A DNA stretch of 64,000 nt from Nitrospiraceae bacterium. GTDB lineage: Bacteria > Nitrospirota > Nitrospiria > Nitrospirales > UBA8639. This document shows, piece after piece, positions 10,301-20,069 of this stretch; positions within the stretch are counted from its first letter, which is position 1; every line of letters begins with the position of its first letter. The notes under the pieces are model-generated. The model had not been told where the DNA came from and ran no database searches. It was given only the letters and a program-made list of their open reading frames with translations. The position numbers and the translations under genes were made by a program. The DNA is taken from contig JACKFE010000002.1 in the NCBI GenBank assembly GCA_020632635.1, positions 372,001 to 436,000 on the forward strand, in the 5' to 3' direction.

Positions 10301-10958
10301 AAAACGCCTGCGCCTTGGCCCTCTTGTTCTTGAAGACTTCTCCACGAACCTGCATTTCGACCAACAGGCGCTCAAACTCCAAAATATATCCATGAATGTT
10401 CTGGGTGGCGGTCTCGGCGGTCATGTCATCTTGTCAGCCGGACAGCCTCTTCGCCTCTCAGCCTGGTTGGAAGCGGCACACCTGGATCTCAATCAACTGG
10501 TGGAATCGGCTGCCCGCATGACCGGTGACAGTCAGGTGGCCGCCACCATCGGCCTCACCGCTCTTCTGCACGAGGAAACCGGGGCGTTGGATCTCAGTCA
10601 ATCCGAATTCCAGCTTCACATCACTCACATCGGACAAGAAGCCTTGGATCGTGTGCTGGTATTCCTAGATCCCCAAGGCAGCAACCCGACCTTGGCGAGC
10701 GCCAGAGCCCAGCTCAAGCTGGCCAATCCCTCATCCGTGACGATTGATATCGCCAGGGGGCTCTTGAACCTGACCATTCATTTTCAAGGCAGCCTCATGC
10801 CGACCTTTCATTTGGAGCGAGTGCCTTTAGCCAAAATGAAAAATTTGGAGCGACTGACCGCCGCCATTCCCGATTGGGACGCTCTTTCCAAGATTGTGAA
10901 CCTGGTCGGAGCCGAAGGCTATTCGTTCACCCCGGAAGGTCAATTTGTCATGCAATGA
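7359..10958 (+). CDS. AsmA/YdbH-like envelope protein (DUF748-type repeats)
   Basis: A 1199-residue protein with a proline-rich cytoplasmic N-tail, one transmembrane helix (about residues 28-52) and a very long periplasmic part of beta-rich repeats. The first repeat, FPSEMVRQQLETRLSDLLQG then VQIESLSFNLLNGLTI, is the start typical of AsmA-superfamily proteins. In the family (AsmA, TamB, YhdP, YdbH) the beta-strand taco fold bridges inner and outer membranes and moves phospholipid. The next gene encodes a lipoprotein with a YdbL-like C-terminus, as in the E. coli ydbH-ynbE-ydbL operon, so a YdbH-like role is the best guess. It is longer than E. coli YdbH. It heads the operon that continues to the M48 protease. 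Confidence 0.78.
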   Translation: MTDLPPTHPEFPPPLPSEHTTRGSRLRTFLKVAAWAGAVLAMLLIGAGLLLTYWFPSEMVRQQLETRLSDLLQGTVQIESLSFNLLNGLTIRQAHLRREAHPPLKVERLQLDYSLWSLLWGTLRINEVMIEGADLVLNLPELSHGEPSKETGLPPQTDQPFMPALPVTIDVTTLKILRTHVQVIVAPDLEVRLKGMNLTCSGGISPETARLQGELDIKGLDLQFQEKNLQLPLMMAFDASIQLPSQQIAINHLTIQSEPTLRLTVDGLIQHPTSEKTVALTVRDTQIDLGQLLRLGHPFLPPDMAGILVKGTLTPQLTIKGSAPDGLFNGSLQGTVKGAGLEARLPSNGAEVGATDLTVNVNDLRIQQNTPTLGQLAIQGFVQQAAYHDYRVTHLQLGLSGDFLDAGPISGTMNVSGETTLPSTWLGKAIEIPFDVQMKGTGNYQSPQLTLSDLGADFGPYGYLEGTAAIEPRTPPSTSQDAAFDIRLFPRLETLLPLVPRTVLPGVTLTKGKSPDSIHVKAHGVLNQDSMPEAANFATAVKLGSLRVHLQEPASDGTLDTLAFLVSGDYQRRAGAVKGTAGLSAQVSNVNAPPQLTIPRTLITLKSDFQGHLSPAFQPLTLHSEDQLQVGLEGLTFTHPSMTASLPHLKWLSQTQQDVLQQHVIVKGLRVTAPQVFELGMKGEWDQPTQRFALEMRMPFLRLDQLLPQLSGSLMDGLQTIKPTGLINVNLHTAGSVPSEADITAMHLPLELTGTISVKDAGGEIAGFGIQDTNGTVSVNYEPASTPPLQFLTDLHLQTITFPSMMPIQQLPNTTIQIKIAAPSPDEIRIDQFRLTSNGLSTGLQGSLVGVQGLLNSPDPLGARLADLFAEVETTANVDLARFQEVLTPHGIQGTGHTGIHVHLRKKEHGNLDSAIDLTLKEVSLQQERATIEEGTGSIQIRKSLAWQPGGSPTGRSAPFHPSDLIAQLQRFAKTEHTFTAKRLRLGPLVLEDFSTNLHFDQQALKLQNISMNVLGGGLGGHVILSAGQPLRLSAWLEAAHLDLNQLVESAARMTGDSQVAATIGLTALLHEETGALDLSQSEFQLHITHIGQEALDRVLVFLDPQGSNPTLASARAQLKLANPSSVTIDIARGLLNLTIHFQGSLMPTFHLERVPLAKMKNLERLTAAIPDWDALSKIVNLVGAEGYSFTPEGQFVMQ

Positions 10959-11100
10959 TCTGTAAAATTTCTCAGGCATATTCATGGCTGGATAATCCTG
11001 AGAACAAGTTGTTCGCGACACTCCGAATGACCAGACAGAATTGATGGTTTGATATTTGATAAGATAGGCAAGACTCTGACTGCAGAAGGAGCGATCCGTG

Positions 11101-11706
11101 ATGCTACCAAGGCTCAATCCCCACTATTTCCACTTACGCCAGTTCCCAAACACTATTGCCTGCTTTTTCCTCTCCCTGCTGACCGCCTGCGGAGGCCCAT
11201 TGGTAGGCGTGACAGTCGTCGATGAGCGGACCGCCCTGGAGAACCAAGTGTTGGGGACGTATCAAGAGCTCAATCAAGAAGTGATGCTGGTCGCCTCAGT
11301 CCGGTATATCGATCCGAAAGGTAAATTACAACAATCCGCCGCACTGCCTCCTGGGAAAAAAGACGTCGCCCGTGCGTTGCAGCGGATTTCGTTTAACAAA
11401 GACGACCTCAATCGGTTTAAAGCCATGGGCCTGGTGGGAGAAAACACTGACGGGGGCGTGACTCTCTTATCTCCTGAGAAGGCCCCGCCGGATGAAAAAG
11501 CGTTTTTAGAGAATTTAGTGAAGGAAGAAAACGAGGACCGCCTGATCGTCATGCACCGGGTGGTGGAAACCAACGAAACATTGACCGCCCAAGACCTCCC
11601 CCGCGTGCATAAAATGTTCGCCTCGTTAAACCGGGACAAAGCCGTCACCGGTGAATGGATTCAACAGGAAACGGGAGAATGGGTTCAAAAGGTCGCTCCC
11701 AAGTAA
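11101..11706 (+). CDS. Lipoprotein with YdbL-like (DUF1318) C-terminus
   Basis: A 201-residue lipoprotein. A signal segment ends in the lipobox LTAC at about residue 30, followed by GGPLVGVTVVDERTALENQVLGTYQEL, which would anchor at a membrane. The C-terminal 55 residues (ENEDRL..., then AVTGEWIQQETGEWVQK) resemble the end of YdbL. The N-terminal part could take the place of YnbE, the small lipoprotein that extends the YdbH bridge at the outer membrane. This would be a YnbE-YdbL fusion; that reading is inference. GTG at 11098 directly precedes the ATG at 11101, and AAGGAG at 11086-11091 serves either. It lies 142 bases after the AsmA-like gene. Confidence 0.6.
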   Translation: MLPRLNPHYFHLRQFPNTIACFFLSLLTACGGPLVGVTVVDERTALENQVLGTYQELNQEVMLVASVRYIDPKGKLQQSAALPPGKKDVARALQRISFNKDDLNRFKAMGLVGENTDGGVTLLSPEKAPPDEKAFLENLVKEENEDRLIVMHRVVETNETLTAQDLPRVHKMFASLNRDKAVTGEWIQQETGEWVQKVAPK

Positions 11707-11715
11707 CGGGGTCGT

Positions 11716-14700
11716 ATGACATTCATGTTAACCCGATTCACTTCTCTTGTTCTGGCGTGCTTCTTGAGCGCCTTCGGATGGATCGCGGAGGTGCCGCATG
11801 CGCTGGGAGCGCCACCCCAACGGCTGACCTCTCATCCCGCCTTTGATTATCAATCCGCTATCTCGGCGGATGGACGAATCATGGCTTTTGTCTCACACCG
11901 GTCCGGAAACGCGGACATTTGGATTCAACCGCTCGGTACGACGGGGCTGACATTACCTCGTCAGATCACGTCTCACCCCGCCAACGACCTGGACCCGGCC
12001 CTCAATAAGGATGGCACCCGTCTCCTCTATGTCTCACACAAATCCGACCCGCGAGGAGACATCTACCTTCTCGATCTCATTACCCGTGAGGAGCGACGTC
12101 TGACGGATTTGGCCAACGCCGACACACTGCCCCAATGGGATCCCAAGGAACAGGGGATGTACTATCTGGCCACTGCCCCCCTCACGACGAGTTCCACACT
12201 CCATTGGAAATCCTTGGACGATGCCACCGACCGGCAAATCCTGACCGATGTCAGAAGCTACTCACTGGACCAGGAAGGACGCATTCTGTATTCCGACGGC
12301 ACTCATATTCGGCGATGGGACCCCCGAACCCAGGAAACCACCTCATTGGTGGGCATTGATTCGGGGCTGATCCTCTGGCCCACCGCTCCTTCGCCTTCCG
12401 CCCAGTCCCCCTCGCTGTTTTTCGCCCGTTACGATGAAGACACGAACGAGGATGGGCTCATTGACACCGATGATGAATCCGCACTGTGGATGATGCAAGA
12501 AGCGCAACACCCCCAACAGCCACCCTCGGCTTATCAACTCACGCCCGCCGGCCGTTTCGACACCTACCCTCTTTCGTCGGGTCAATGGATCTATTTCTCC
12601 GAATTACAGTCCGGTGACGTCTTCCGTCTGAACGTGCCGGCATTTCTCAACGACTACTCGTCCCTTGAAGACGCCCAGAAGCTGGCCTCGGCCTATCGGG
12701 ATACCGGACGGCTCGATCAGGCTCTCCTGGTTCTGACCAACATTTCCAAAAATTTGTTGCCTCCCAACACTCCCAAGGAACGAGCGGACTTTGATTTTTC
12801 CCTGGCCGAAATTCATACCCAACAAGGCCACTTTTCAGCCGCCAGAAAAATCTTGCATCCCTATACACGGGAGACCGGCAGGATCGGGGCACTCGCCCGT
12901 CTTCACGCCATTGAGCTGGAAGTCCAGGAACAGGCCAAACATGTCAGCACGGCCGAACGGAATCGATTAGTGAAACAGGGGGCCACCCGAATTCTCGAAA
13001 TCGGGGAACAACACCGGCAGGAGGAAGACATCGTTGGCCAATCGTTGATTCATTCCGGACGCCTCTACCTCTTTGCCAATGATCCGCTGACCGCTCTAGA
13101 CCATCTCATCAAGGTGGAGTCCCTCAAAGATCGGGACCTTCGCGCCCAAGCCCTCTTTACCCGAGGGGAAGCCTATCGAGTGTTAGGAGACGCCGCTAAT
13201 ATCCTGCAAGTCTTTGTGGATGTGCTTCACCTCTTCGGGGAAGACTCTTCCTGGGGAAGACGTGCCATACGACAAGCCATTGAACTCTCACAGCAGGGGA
13301 AGCCCCCGCTGGATGCCATTGCCTCGCTGAACTCGCTTATTACGGAACATGCCGATCTCCCGATCTTGTCGGCCAGCACCCGCTTGCGGGTCGCGGAACT
13401 CTATTACGAGTTGGGGGAACAGGCGTCGGCGCTGGAATCGCTGTCATCGCTTCTCCACACTCCAGACCTCCCTCGTGATCTGATCATCACCGCCTATCAC
13501 CAACAGGCGGACATCCTGTCGCGGGCCGAACGCTATCAAGAAGCCGCTGATACCTATGCCGCCCTCGGAAGCGTGACGGGAGAAGGACAAGCGCAACTTG
13601 AAGACACCCAATCTTTGCTTGTCTTGCAATTAGTCAAAAAAGCGTTGAAGGACCGGAACATCGGAGAAACCCGAATTGCCGCCAAGTCGCTCAAACATCT
13701 CATCGATCAATACCCCGGCTCGGTTGAAGCGCACCGTGCCTATATTGAAACGAAAACGATGCTCAAAGAAGTCCAGGAGGTGCAGGCCTGGTATACAGAC
13801 ATGGCCAATGCTCATCCCGAACATGCCGTGTATCGCTATGGAGAGGCGCTTGCCTTGTCCTATTCCAACCCTCCGGATATTCCCCTCGTACTCAAACGGC
13901 TCAGGCAAGCCGAGGCGCACAATCCTTCCATTCCCTATATCCATCAAACCCTGGGCTGGGCATATGAACAGCAGGAACGTCTTTCCGGACAATCAGGCAA
14001 TTTAGAGCAGGCAGAACGGGAATATCGTATTGCCTTGGACCTCAATGACGCCGCCAGATTACCCGAAGTGGAATCGCAGCTCCTCCTCAACCTCGGCAAC
14101 ACCTATTTGGCGTTGGGAAATTTTCGGGAAGCCTACCGGCACTATCGGCAACGCGATGAGCAATTTGCGCCCACGGGCGACAGCCCAACCGAAATGCTCT
14201 ATCGAAAAAACTATGGGGAGGCCTGTTTCAAGGCCGGACGCAGTCAGGAAGCCGTCACCCAATACCAATTAGCCTTGCGACGGGTTCCGCAAGATCAGCC
14301 GACTCTCAAGGCCCAAATTCTGGAACGATTAGGACTGGCGCACCAGGACCTGGGGGAACCGGCGCGAGCCATCGAAGCGTATACCCAAGCGTTGGACCTC
14401 AACCGGGATTTAGGGCAGTCCGACAATGTGGCCCTCCTGCAGCGGAACATCGGCGTCAATCTTTTCAATCTCAGCGGAAAAGATCAACCGGGAGGCCGCA
14501 CCGATCTCAAGCAGGCCCTGACCAGTTACTTTTCCAGCCTTGACCATCTCACCACCAGGGGGAAGAAAGGTCAGGACAAAGGACCGGGGTTGATCAATCT
14601 GGAAGTCGGACTGAGCGAAACGGCGACCCAAGCCGCCAGCGGATTCGATACGATCGGCGAACAAAAGCTGATGTTCAGCTATATCGCCAGTACGTATGAA

Positions 14701-17700
14701 CAATTGGATGAACCCGGACCGGCCAGAGACTATTTTGAAAAGAAATTGGCCCTCATCAATCAGGGCACCTCCAAGAGCCCTTCCCCTGCCATGCTCACCG
14801 AAAAAGCCATTGTCCTGAATCGCATCGGGGTGCTCGCCCATCAACTCGGTCAGCCGAGGCAGGCCATGGAGTCTCTCCGGCAATCCTTGAACTACACGCG
14901 AACCTTGAATATTCCCTTTGGCACCAGCGTGAACCTCTATAATTTATCGAAGCTCGCGGTCGAGGAGATGACCAGCGGCCGTCCACTTGAGGATCGTCTT
15001 CTAGATCTTTTGGTGGACGGCGTGGAAGCCTTACGGCAGACTCGCTATCAAGACCGGGCGCTCTTTTACACTCTCACCAACACAGCCTTGCTCCTGTCCC
15101 ATCAATCCCGGAATCCCCTTCCAGCCACGCCCACAGTGGAGGATCGAGTGGAACAGTTTCACCGCCGGATGGCATATGAGACGTTGCCCTGGTCCTACTA
15201 CACCCAAGCAGAGCGGCTCCTTCAGGACTCTGCCCTCTTTTCCCACGAGCAACGAGCTCCGCTCGCATTCTTGGTGAAATTGAACCAGGCGGACCTCATC
15301 GCCGGGACCTCGGCTCCTCCACAAATGGACCGCATTCAGAAGGAGTTACGAACAGCCGTGGAGGAACAGCATGCGCCCCACAGCTGGCTCTGGTTTCTCT
15401 CGCAAGCGGACCGAGCGGAAAAGCCGGCAGATCGGCAAGCGCTCCTCACCCAGGCCGTGGAAACCGTGCTCAAATTTCCGGCGCAGACCGACCCCCTGAC
15501 CGGCGTGTCCGGCCTCTGGCCAGCCTATGATCATCTCATTCAATTGACGGTCGATCATTTCCTTTCCACCGGACAGCCGGATTCGGCCTTTTCCGTCGCG
15601 GAACAATTAACCCTTCGGCAACGGAATACCGCCCTCTATGGCCTGCTGGGTGAAGAGTTCTTCCTAAAAGGTCTGGGCGACTATGGCCCGGAATTGCAAT
15701 CGGTTCTGGCGGATATCCGCCAGGCCCGGCTGAACGGCGACATCCACGCGCTTGAACAACTGATGCCGGTACTCGAAGAACTCCTGTATGTCTTATATGA
15801 AGAACGGCCTTGGGCCGTCTCCTCATTTTGGGCCTATCCGCTGACGAATGACCTGATATTTTTGGCGGTGGATGACGGTCATCCCTACGTGAAAATTCTT
15901 CGAGGGCAGCAGGGCTATCATGGATTTGTGCATAACGGACAATCCCTCCACTATAGTGCGCTCACCATCCAAGAGGGAACCATTCAGGGAGATTCGGAAT
16001 TTCATCGACGAATCAATCACGCCGCGTCGGCTTATATCTCCATTCCTCCGGACCTCGACACAGCCCTGGCCTCGTTGCCCCTGGGGGCAACACCCCTCAC
16101 TCGAGTCAGCAGCGCTTACGACTTCATGACCGGATTTCACCAACGCAGCTTATTTTTCTCCCATCTCACGACGCCACCGGCGTTTCAACCGGCCATTCAA
16201 CAAGAGACCGGAGAGATTCCTTTTATCAGGGACTCTTTTTCAGGAAACACCGGCCAGGATCAGGCCTTGGCTTCAGCCAGCAACATTGCCGCGTTCCTTC
16301 TGCCGCCGAATCGGATGGCCTTCGAGGTTGCGCGGGCCCAGCATGTGCGGGAATCGGTTTCTGTCATTGATTTCGCCGGCACTCAACATCATTCCCTGAT
16401 TCTGTTCGGGGGTCTTGATCCGGATGGACCGCCACCGGCCCTGGCCCTTGCCGCGTTTTTGCGAGCCGGATTTCCGCATATCATCGTCAGCCAACGGCCC
16501 TTGCCCGCCGAGGTCGCGGCTCAATGGCTGAACCACTACCTGGCTCATCTCCAGCACCTCCCCCCGGATGAAGCCGTCGTGGCCGCTTCGCAAGACCTCT
16601 GGGGAGCCGACGCCGGACTCACGGCCTTTCAACATTTTGGGTTCGCCGGCATGGCGGCCGACGAACGACAAGAATACGCCGCCTCAGTCTATGATCAGGA
16701 ACAGGCCAAAGCCATCCGCGCATTCGAAGCACAACAATTTCCCCAATCATTGATACATCTCGAACATACCTTGGCCCTGATGGACTATGCCGGCAAGCAA
16801 GGGGAATTGCGCACCCTCCTCACCCTGGCCGTGGAAACCGCATTTGAAATCGGGGAATACGGCAAAGGACTTTTTTTTCAGCAAAAACTTCTGAGTGCCT
16901 TAACGCCGGAATCCTCCACCAACGAACGGGCGGATGTGCTGTATCGGCTGGGCATTCTCTACTCCCGGCTGGAACGGTTCGATGAAGCCGTCCAACAGTT
17001 GGAAGAAGCCACCCGCCTCTGGAACGAGAGCGGAGAGTTGGATCGGTTGGCCGAAGGCGTGGCCACACTCGGCGTCGTTCAAGAGAATCGGGGCGCCTAT
17101 GCCGAAGCCTTGGATAAATTCCATGAGTCGTTTTCCCTCTATGAAGAAATTGGGGAAATGGGCCATACGGCCTTTCAATACCGGCGAATGGGCCGCATCC
17201 ATTACTTACGATTGGGGCGATATGAAAAAGCTCGCGAGCATTTCCTGGCGGCGTTGAAACGCTATCAACAACAAGGCGACCGCCAGGGAGAAGCCGAAGT
17301 CCTCTATGAAGTGGGACTGACGTTTGAAAAAGTGGCGTCGTTCGAGGAAGCAGCCAGTTACTACCAGCAAGGCCTCCACATTGGGCAGGAACTGGAGCAG
17401 CCGTTCTTGATTGCGACCGGCCATTTATACTTGGCCAATCTGGCATGGTTTCAAGGCGACTATCAGACGGCCTTTCAACGGCTGACTCAGGCCGACCAGC
17501 AGGCTCTACTCACGAATGACGCCCAACTCCGCATCATGGTGAAAAACACCAGAGGCCTCATGTATTGGACACTCAATGACCCCGAGAAGGGGCTTCATCA
17601 TTTGCATGACGCGGTTCAATTAAGCAAGGACTCCAACATCCGGACAGAACTGGCCTCCTCCCTCAATAACCTTGGGCTCATCTATCGTCAGCAGGGGGAC

Positions 17701-19506
17701 CATCTCACCGCCTTGGAGCAATTCACCCACGCCAAGGAACTGGACGAATCCCTCCAGTCCCTTTGGGGGTTGGGCTACGATCACCGGAATATCGGAATAT
17801 CCCAAATGGCTCTGGGCAACCTGAAGGAAGCCGAAGCGAGCTTTATCCAGGCCGAGCAGATGAGTGCGGAGATTCACAATGTGACCAACTGGGTCAAGGC
17901 GCTCCTGGAACTCGGCAATGTCAATCGCGCCCTGCATCAACCGCAATCCGCTCTGGACTATTACCAACGGACATTTGACCTCGCGAAACAGCACGGTATC
18001 CAAGAAGTGGAATGGCGCGCCGCTGCCGGAATGGGGATGATCCTTCGCGAACAGCAACACACGTCCGAAGCTTTATCTTGGCTGTCCACGGCGGTGGAGG
18101 TCGTGGAAGGGATGCGGGCAACCTTAAAAATCGACGAATTGCGGAATAGTTTTCAGACCAACAAACTCGACCTGTATCGCGACATCATCACGCTTCTGAT
18201 CGATATGAACCGCAGCGAAGACGCCTTTAATTATCTGGAACGATCCCGGTCTCGCAGTTTTATCGATCTCTTGGGCAATCAAAAAATCACGTTCAAGAAT
18301 GAGGGGGACCAAGAGACTTGGCATCAAATCAATACCATGGGCTCCACGTTGGATGCGTTGCGTTCGGAACTGGGGTCTTATGAAGACCCCCCGGCGGACC
18401 TTCGGAACCGCTACCGCCGGCTGAAGACGCAGTATGAAGAGACCATTCTGGAAGTGAAACAACACAACCCTAGCCTCAGCAGCTTTATTGCGGTCGATCC
18501 CCTCACGCTGAAAGGCGTACAAGATCTGTTAGCGCCCAGGGTCGGGTTGGTGTCCTACTTTATCGCGAAAAATCAGCTCTATCTCTGGCTGATAACCCAA
18601 CAACACACTCGATTCACCCAGGTCACGGTGGACGAGTCCAACCTGTTGTCGCTCATCACCCGCTACCGCCAATTGGTGCAACATCTGGAACCGGTGGAGG
18701 ACGAACTTCATACATTATACAGCTGGCTTATCAAGCCCATCGAACAGGAGATCGCCAATCTGGACGTATTGGGTATCATCCCAGACGGGCCTTTACATTT
18801 CCTCTCTTTTGCCGCACTGAAGCATGGGCCGACCTATCTGGTGGATGACATACCCCTCTTCTACGCACCCTCGGCCTCGGTGTTTCAATTCACCTTTGCG
18901 AAACGACAGACCAAGAAAAATGAAAAAGTCTTGGCCATCGGCAATCCTGATCTGGGCAACTACAACTATGAACTGCCCTTGGCGGAACTCGAAGCCCAAA
19001 GCATTAAATGGAATTATCCGCAGATGGATATTCTGACCGGACCCAAGGCCACGAAAGAATGGGTGGTGAAGAACATTTCGCAATATGGCATCATTCATCT
19101 TGCCGCACATGGAGAATTTGATGAATTCAACCCCCTGCTGTCCAGCCTGTGGCTCTCCTCTCCCAATCCGGAAAACCGGCGCTTAACGGTCAAGGAAGTG
19201 TTTGGGTTGGAATTACATGCCGATTTAGTTACCTTAAGTGCATGTCAGACCGGGCTGGGGAAACTCGAGGCGGGGGAACTGATCGGGCTGAACCGCGCCT
19301 TCATCTATGCCGGCACTCACGCACTGGTCTCCGCCCTCTGGCGGGTGGACGATCTCTCCACCTCGGTATTGATGAAGCATTTCTATCGAAATTACGTCAC
19401 ACAGAATAAGGCCAAAAGTTTGCGGCAGGCTCAGTTGATCGTCAAAAAGGATTTTCCGCATCCCTCCTATTGGGCGGGTTTTAGTTTAATTGGAGACTAT
19501 CAATGA
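11716..19506 (+). CDS. Giant exported propeller-TPR-CHAT protein
   Basis: A 2596-residue protein with a signal peptide (about residues 1-32, cleaved after ALGA). Order: PD40/TolB-like propeller blades (about 35-310: FDYQSAISADGRIMAFVSH, then DLDPALNKDGTRLLYVSH); many TPR helices (about 310-1330); a region that looks like a decayed CHAT domain (about 1370-1660); a second TPR block (about 1665-2130); and an intact C-terminal CHAT domain (about 2220-2596). The last carries HLAAHG (catalytic His 2465) and LSACQTG (Cys 2510), the caspase-like dyad, and ends WAGFSLIGDYQ as CHAT domains do. CHAT proteases cut specific partners when their TPR region senses a signal. An exported one is expected to act in the periplasm or at the surface. 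The downstream gene overlaps by four bases. Confidence 0.9.
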   Translation: MTFMLTRFTSLVLACFLSAFGWIAEVPHALGAPPQRLTSHPAFDYQSAISADGRIMAFVSHRSGNADIWIQPLGTTGLTLPRQITSHPANDLDPALNKDGTRLLYVSHKSDPRGDIYLLDLITREERRLTDLANADTLPQWDPKEQGMYYLATAPLTTSSTLHWKSLDDATDRQILTDVRSYSLDQEGRILYSDGTHIRRWDPRTQETTSLVGIDSGLILWPTAPSPSAQSPSLFFARYDEDTNEDGLIDTDDESALWMMQEAQHPQQPPSAYQLTPAGRFDTYPLSSGQWIYFSELQSGDVFRLNVPAFLNDYSSLEDAQKLASAYRDTGRLDQALLVLTNISKNLLPPNTPKERADFDFSLAEIHTQQGHFSAARKILHPYTRETGRIGALARLHAIELEVQEQAKHVSTAERNRLVKQGATRILEIGEQHRQEEDIVGQSLIHSGRLYLFANDPLTALDHLIKVESLKDRDLRAQALFTRGEAYRVLGDAANILQVFVDVLHLFGEDSSWGRRAIRQAIELSQQGKPPLDAIASLNSLITEHADLPILSASTRLRVAELYYELGEQASALESLSSLLHTPDLPRDLIITAYHQQADILSRAERYQEAADTYAALGSVTGEGQAQLEDTQSLLVLQLVKKALKDRNIGETRIAAKSLKHLIDQYPGSVEAHRAYIETKTMLKEVQEVQAWYTDMANAHPEHAVYRYGEALALSYSNPPDIPLVLKRLRQAEAHNPSIPYIHQTLGWAYEQQERLSGQSGNLEQAEREYRIALDLNDAARLPEVESQLLLNLGNTYLALGNFREAYRHYRQRDEQFAPTGDSPTEMLYRKNYGEACFKAGRSQEAVTQYQLALRRVPQDQPTLKAQILERLGLAHQDLGEPARAIEAYTQALDLNRDLGQSDNVALLQRNIGVNLFNLSGKDQPGGRTDLKQALTSYFSSLDHLTTRGKKGQDKGPGLINLEVGLSETATQAASGFDTIGEQKLMFSYIASTYEQLDEPGPARDYFEKKLALINQGTSKSPSPAMLTEKAIVLNRIGVLAHQLGQPRQAMESLRQSLNYTRTLNIPFGTSVNLYNLSKLAVEEMTSGRPLEDRLLDLLVDGVEALRQTRYQDRALFYTLTNTALLLSHQSRNPLPATPTVEDRVEQFHRRMAYETLPWSYYTQAERLLQDSALFSHEQRAPLAFLVKLNQADLIAGTSAPPQMDRIQKELRTAVEEQHAPHSWLWFLSQADRAEKPADRQALLTQAVETVLKFPAQTDPLTGVSGLWPAYDHLIQLTVDHFLSTGQPDSAFSVAEQLTLRQRNTALYGLLGEEFFLKGLGDYGPELQSVLADIRQARLNGDIHALEQLMPVLEELLYVLYEERPWAVSSFWAYPLTNDLIFLAVDDGHPYVKILRGQQGYHGFVHNGQSLHYSALTIQEGTIQGDSEFHRRINHAASAYISIPPDLDTALASLPLGATPLTRVSSAYDFMTGFHQRSLFFSHLTTPPAFQPAIQQETGEIPFIRDSFSGNTGQDQALASASNIAAFLLPPNRMAFEVARAQHVRESVSVIDFAGTQHHSLILFGGLDPDGPPPALALAAFLRAGFPHIIVSQRPLPAEVAAQWLNHYLAHLQHLPPDEAVVAASQDLWGADAGLTAFQHFGFAGMAADERQEYAASVYDQEQAKAIRAFEAQQFPQSLIHLEHTLALMDYAGKQGELRTLLTLAVETAFEIGEYGKGLFFQQKLLSALTPESSTNERADVLYRLGILYSRLERFDEAVQQLEEATRLWNESGELDRLAEGVATLGVVQENRGAYAEALDKFHESFSLYEEIGEMGHTAFQYRRMGRIHYLRLGRYEKAREHFLAALKRYQQQGDRQGEAEVLYEVGLTFEKVASFEEAASYYQQGLHIGQELEQPFLIATGHLYLANLAWFQGDYQTAFQRLTQADQQALLTNDAQLRIMVKNTRGLMYWTLNDPEKGLHHLHDAVQLSKDSNIRTELASSLNNLGLIYRQQGDHLTALEQFTHAKELDESLQSLWGLGYDHRNIGISQMALGNLKEAEASFIQAEQMSAEIHNVTNWVKALLELGNVNRALHQPQSALDYYQRTFDLAKQHGIQEVEWRAAAGMGMILREQQHTSEALSWLSTAVEVVEGMRATLKIDELRNSFQTNKLDLYRDIITLLIDMNRSEDAFNYLERSRSRSFIDLLGNQKITFKNEGDQETWHQINTMGSTLDALRSELGSYEDPPADLRNRYRRLKTQYEETILEVKQHNPSLSSFIAVDPLTLKGVQDLLAPRVGLVSYFIAKNQLYLWLITQQHTRFTQVTVDESNLLSLITRYRQLVQHLEPVEDELHTLYSWLIKPIEQEIANLDVLGIIPDGPLHFLSFAALKHGPTYLVDDIPLFYAPSASVFQFTFAKRQTKKNEKVLAIGNPDLGNYNYELPLAELEAQSIKWNYPQMDILTGPKATKEWVVKNISQYGIIHLAAHGEFDEFNPLLSSLWLSSPNPENRRLTVKEVFGLELHADLVTLSACQTGLGKLEAGELIGLNRAFIYAGTHALVSALWRVDDLSTSVLMKHFYRNYVTQNKAKSLRQAQLIVKKDFPHPSYWAGFSLIGDYQ

Positions 19507-20069
19507 CACCTTTCCACCGTAAAACAGAACCAGATCACACAGGGGACCACACCTGGCGACTGCCGATCTTCTTGGCCATGGCCGCGCTATGGCTTGGCAT
19601 CCTCTGGAGCCCTTCCCCCTCCTGGGCCGGGACTCTCTTTGCGAAACAGGATGACGTGAAGGTGACCGCCGATAAAGCCCCAACTTCTACCGTGGTCGCC
19701 ATTTTAAAATTGGGGGATGCAGTCACCGTTCTGAGCGAAGAAGGGCGGCTGGCGAAGGTCAAAACCGCATCGGGAAAAACAGGCTGGGTGTTTAAATTTC
19801 GATTATCGGAAGAGAGGCCTTCCTCAGGGAGCGGACTCGGCCTCTCCGGTCTCACTGGACGCAAGACGATTGCCGCCCGTGAATCCCGTGCCGGTGGCAG
19901 CATTCGCGGCCTCAAAGAGTCCACGGAGCAATATGCGAAAGAGAAACAGATCAAACAGGAACACCGCGACGCCGTCGATCGCATGGAAGCCTTTTCACTC
20001 CCACCGGATGAGTTCCTGGAGTTCAAGAAGGCGGGTCATTTAGGAGAGTTTTCAGGAGGTGCCCAATGA
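19503..20069 (+). CDS. Periplasmic SH3-domain protein
   Basis: A 188-residue protein with a signal peptide (hydrophobic residues 21-42, cleaved near SWA-GTLF). A bacterial SH3 domain follows at about residues 44-100, with the pattern KVTADKAPTSTVVAILKLGD, AVTVLSEEGRLAKV and GKTGWVFK. The remainder is charged and partly helical. SH3b domains usually bind peptidoglycan or peptide ligands. Its ATG overlaps the CHAT stop codon (ATGA) and its stop overlaps the M48 start (ATGA), so the three are translationally coupled. It may place the CHAT protein or the protease on the cell wall. Confidence 0.8.
   Translation: MTPFHRKTEPDHTGDHTWRLPIFLAMAALWLGILWSPSPSWAGTLFAKQDDVKVTADKAPTSTVVAILKLGDAVTVLSEEGRLAKVKTASGKTGWVFKFRLSEERPSSGSGLGLSGLTGRKTIAARESRAGGSIRGLKESTEQYAKEKQIKQEHRDAVDRMEAFSLPPDEFLEFKKAGHLGEFSGGAQ

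Noticed and set aside
11716..19506. Splitting the giant frame into two genes at the internal CHAT-like region
   Set aside because: The frame is open throughout, with no internal ribosome binding site or second signal peptide near the second TPR block.
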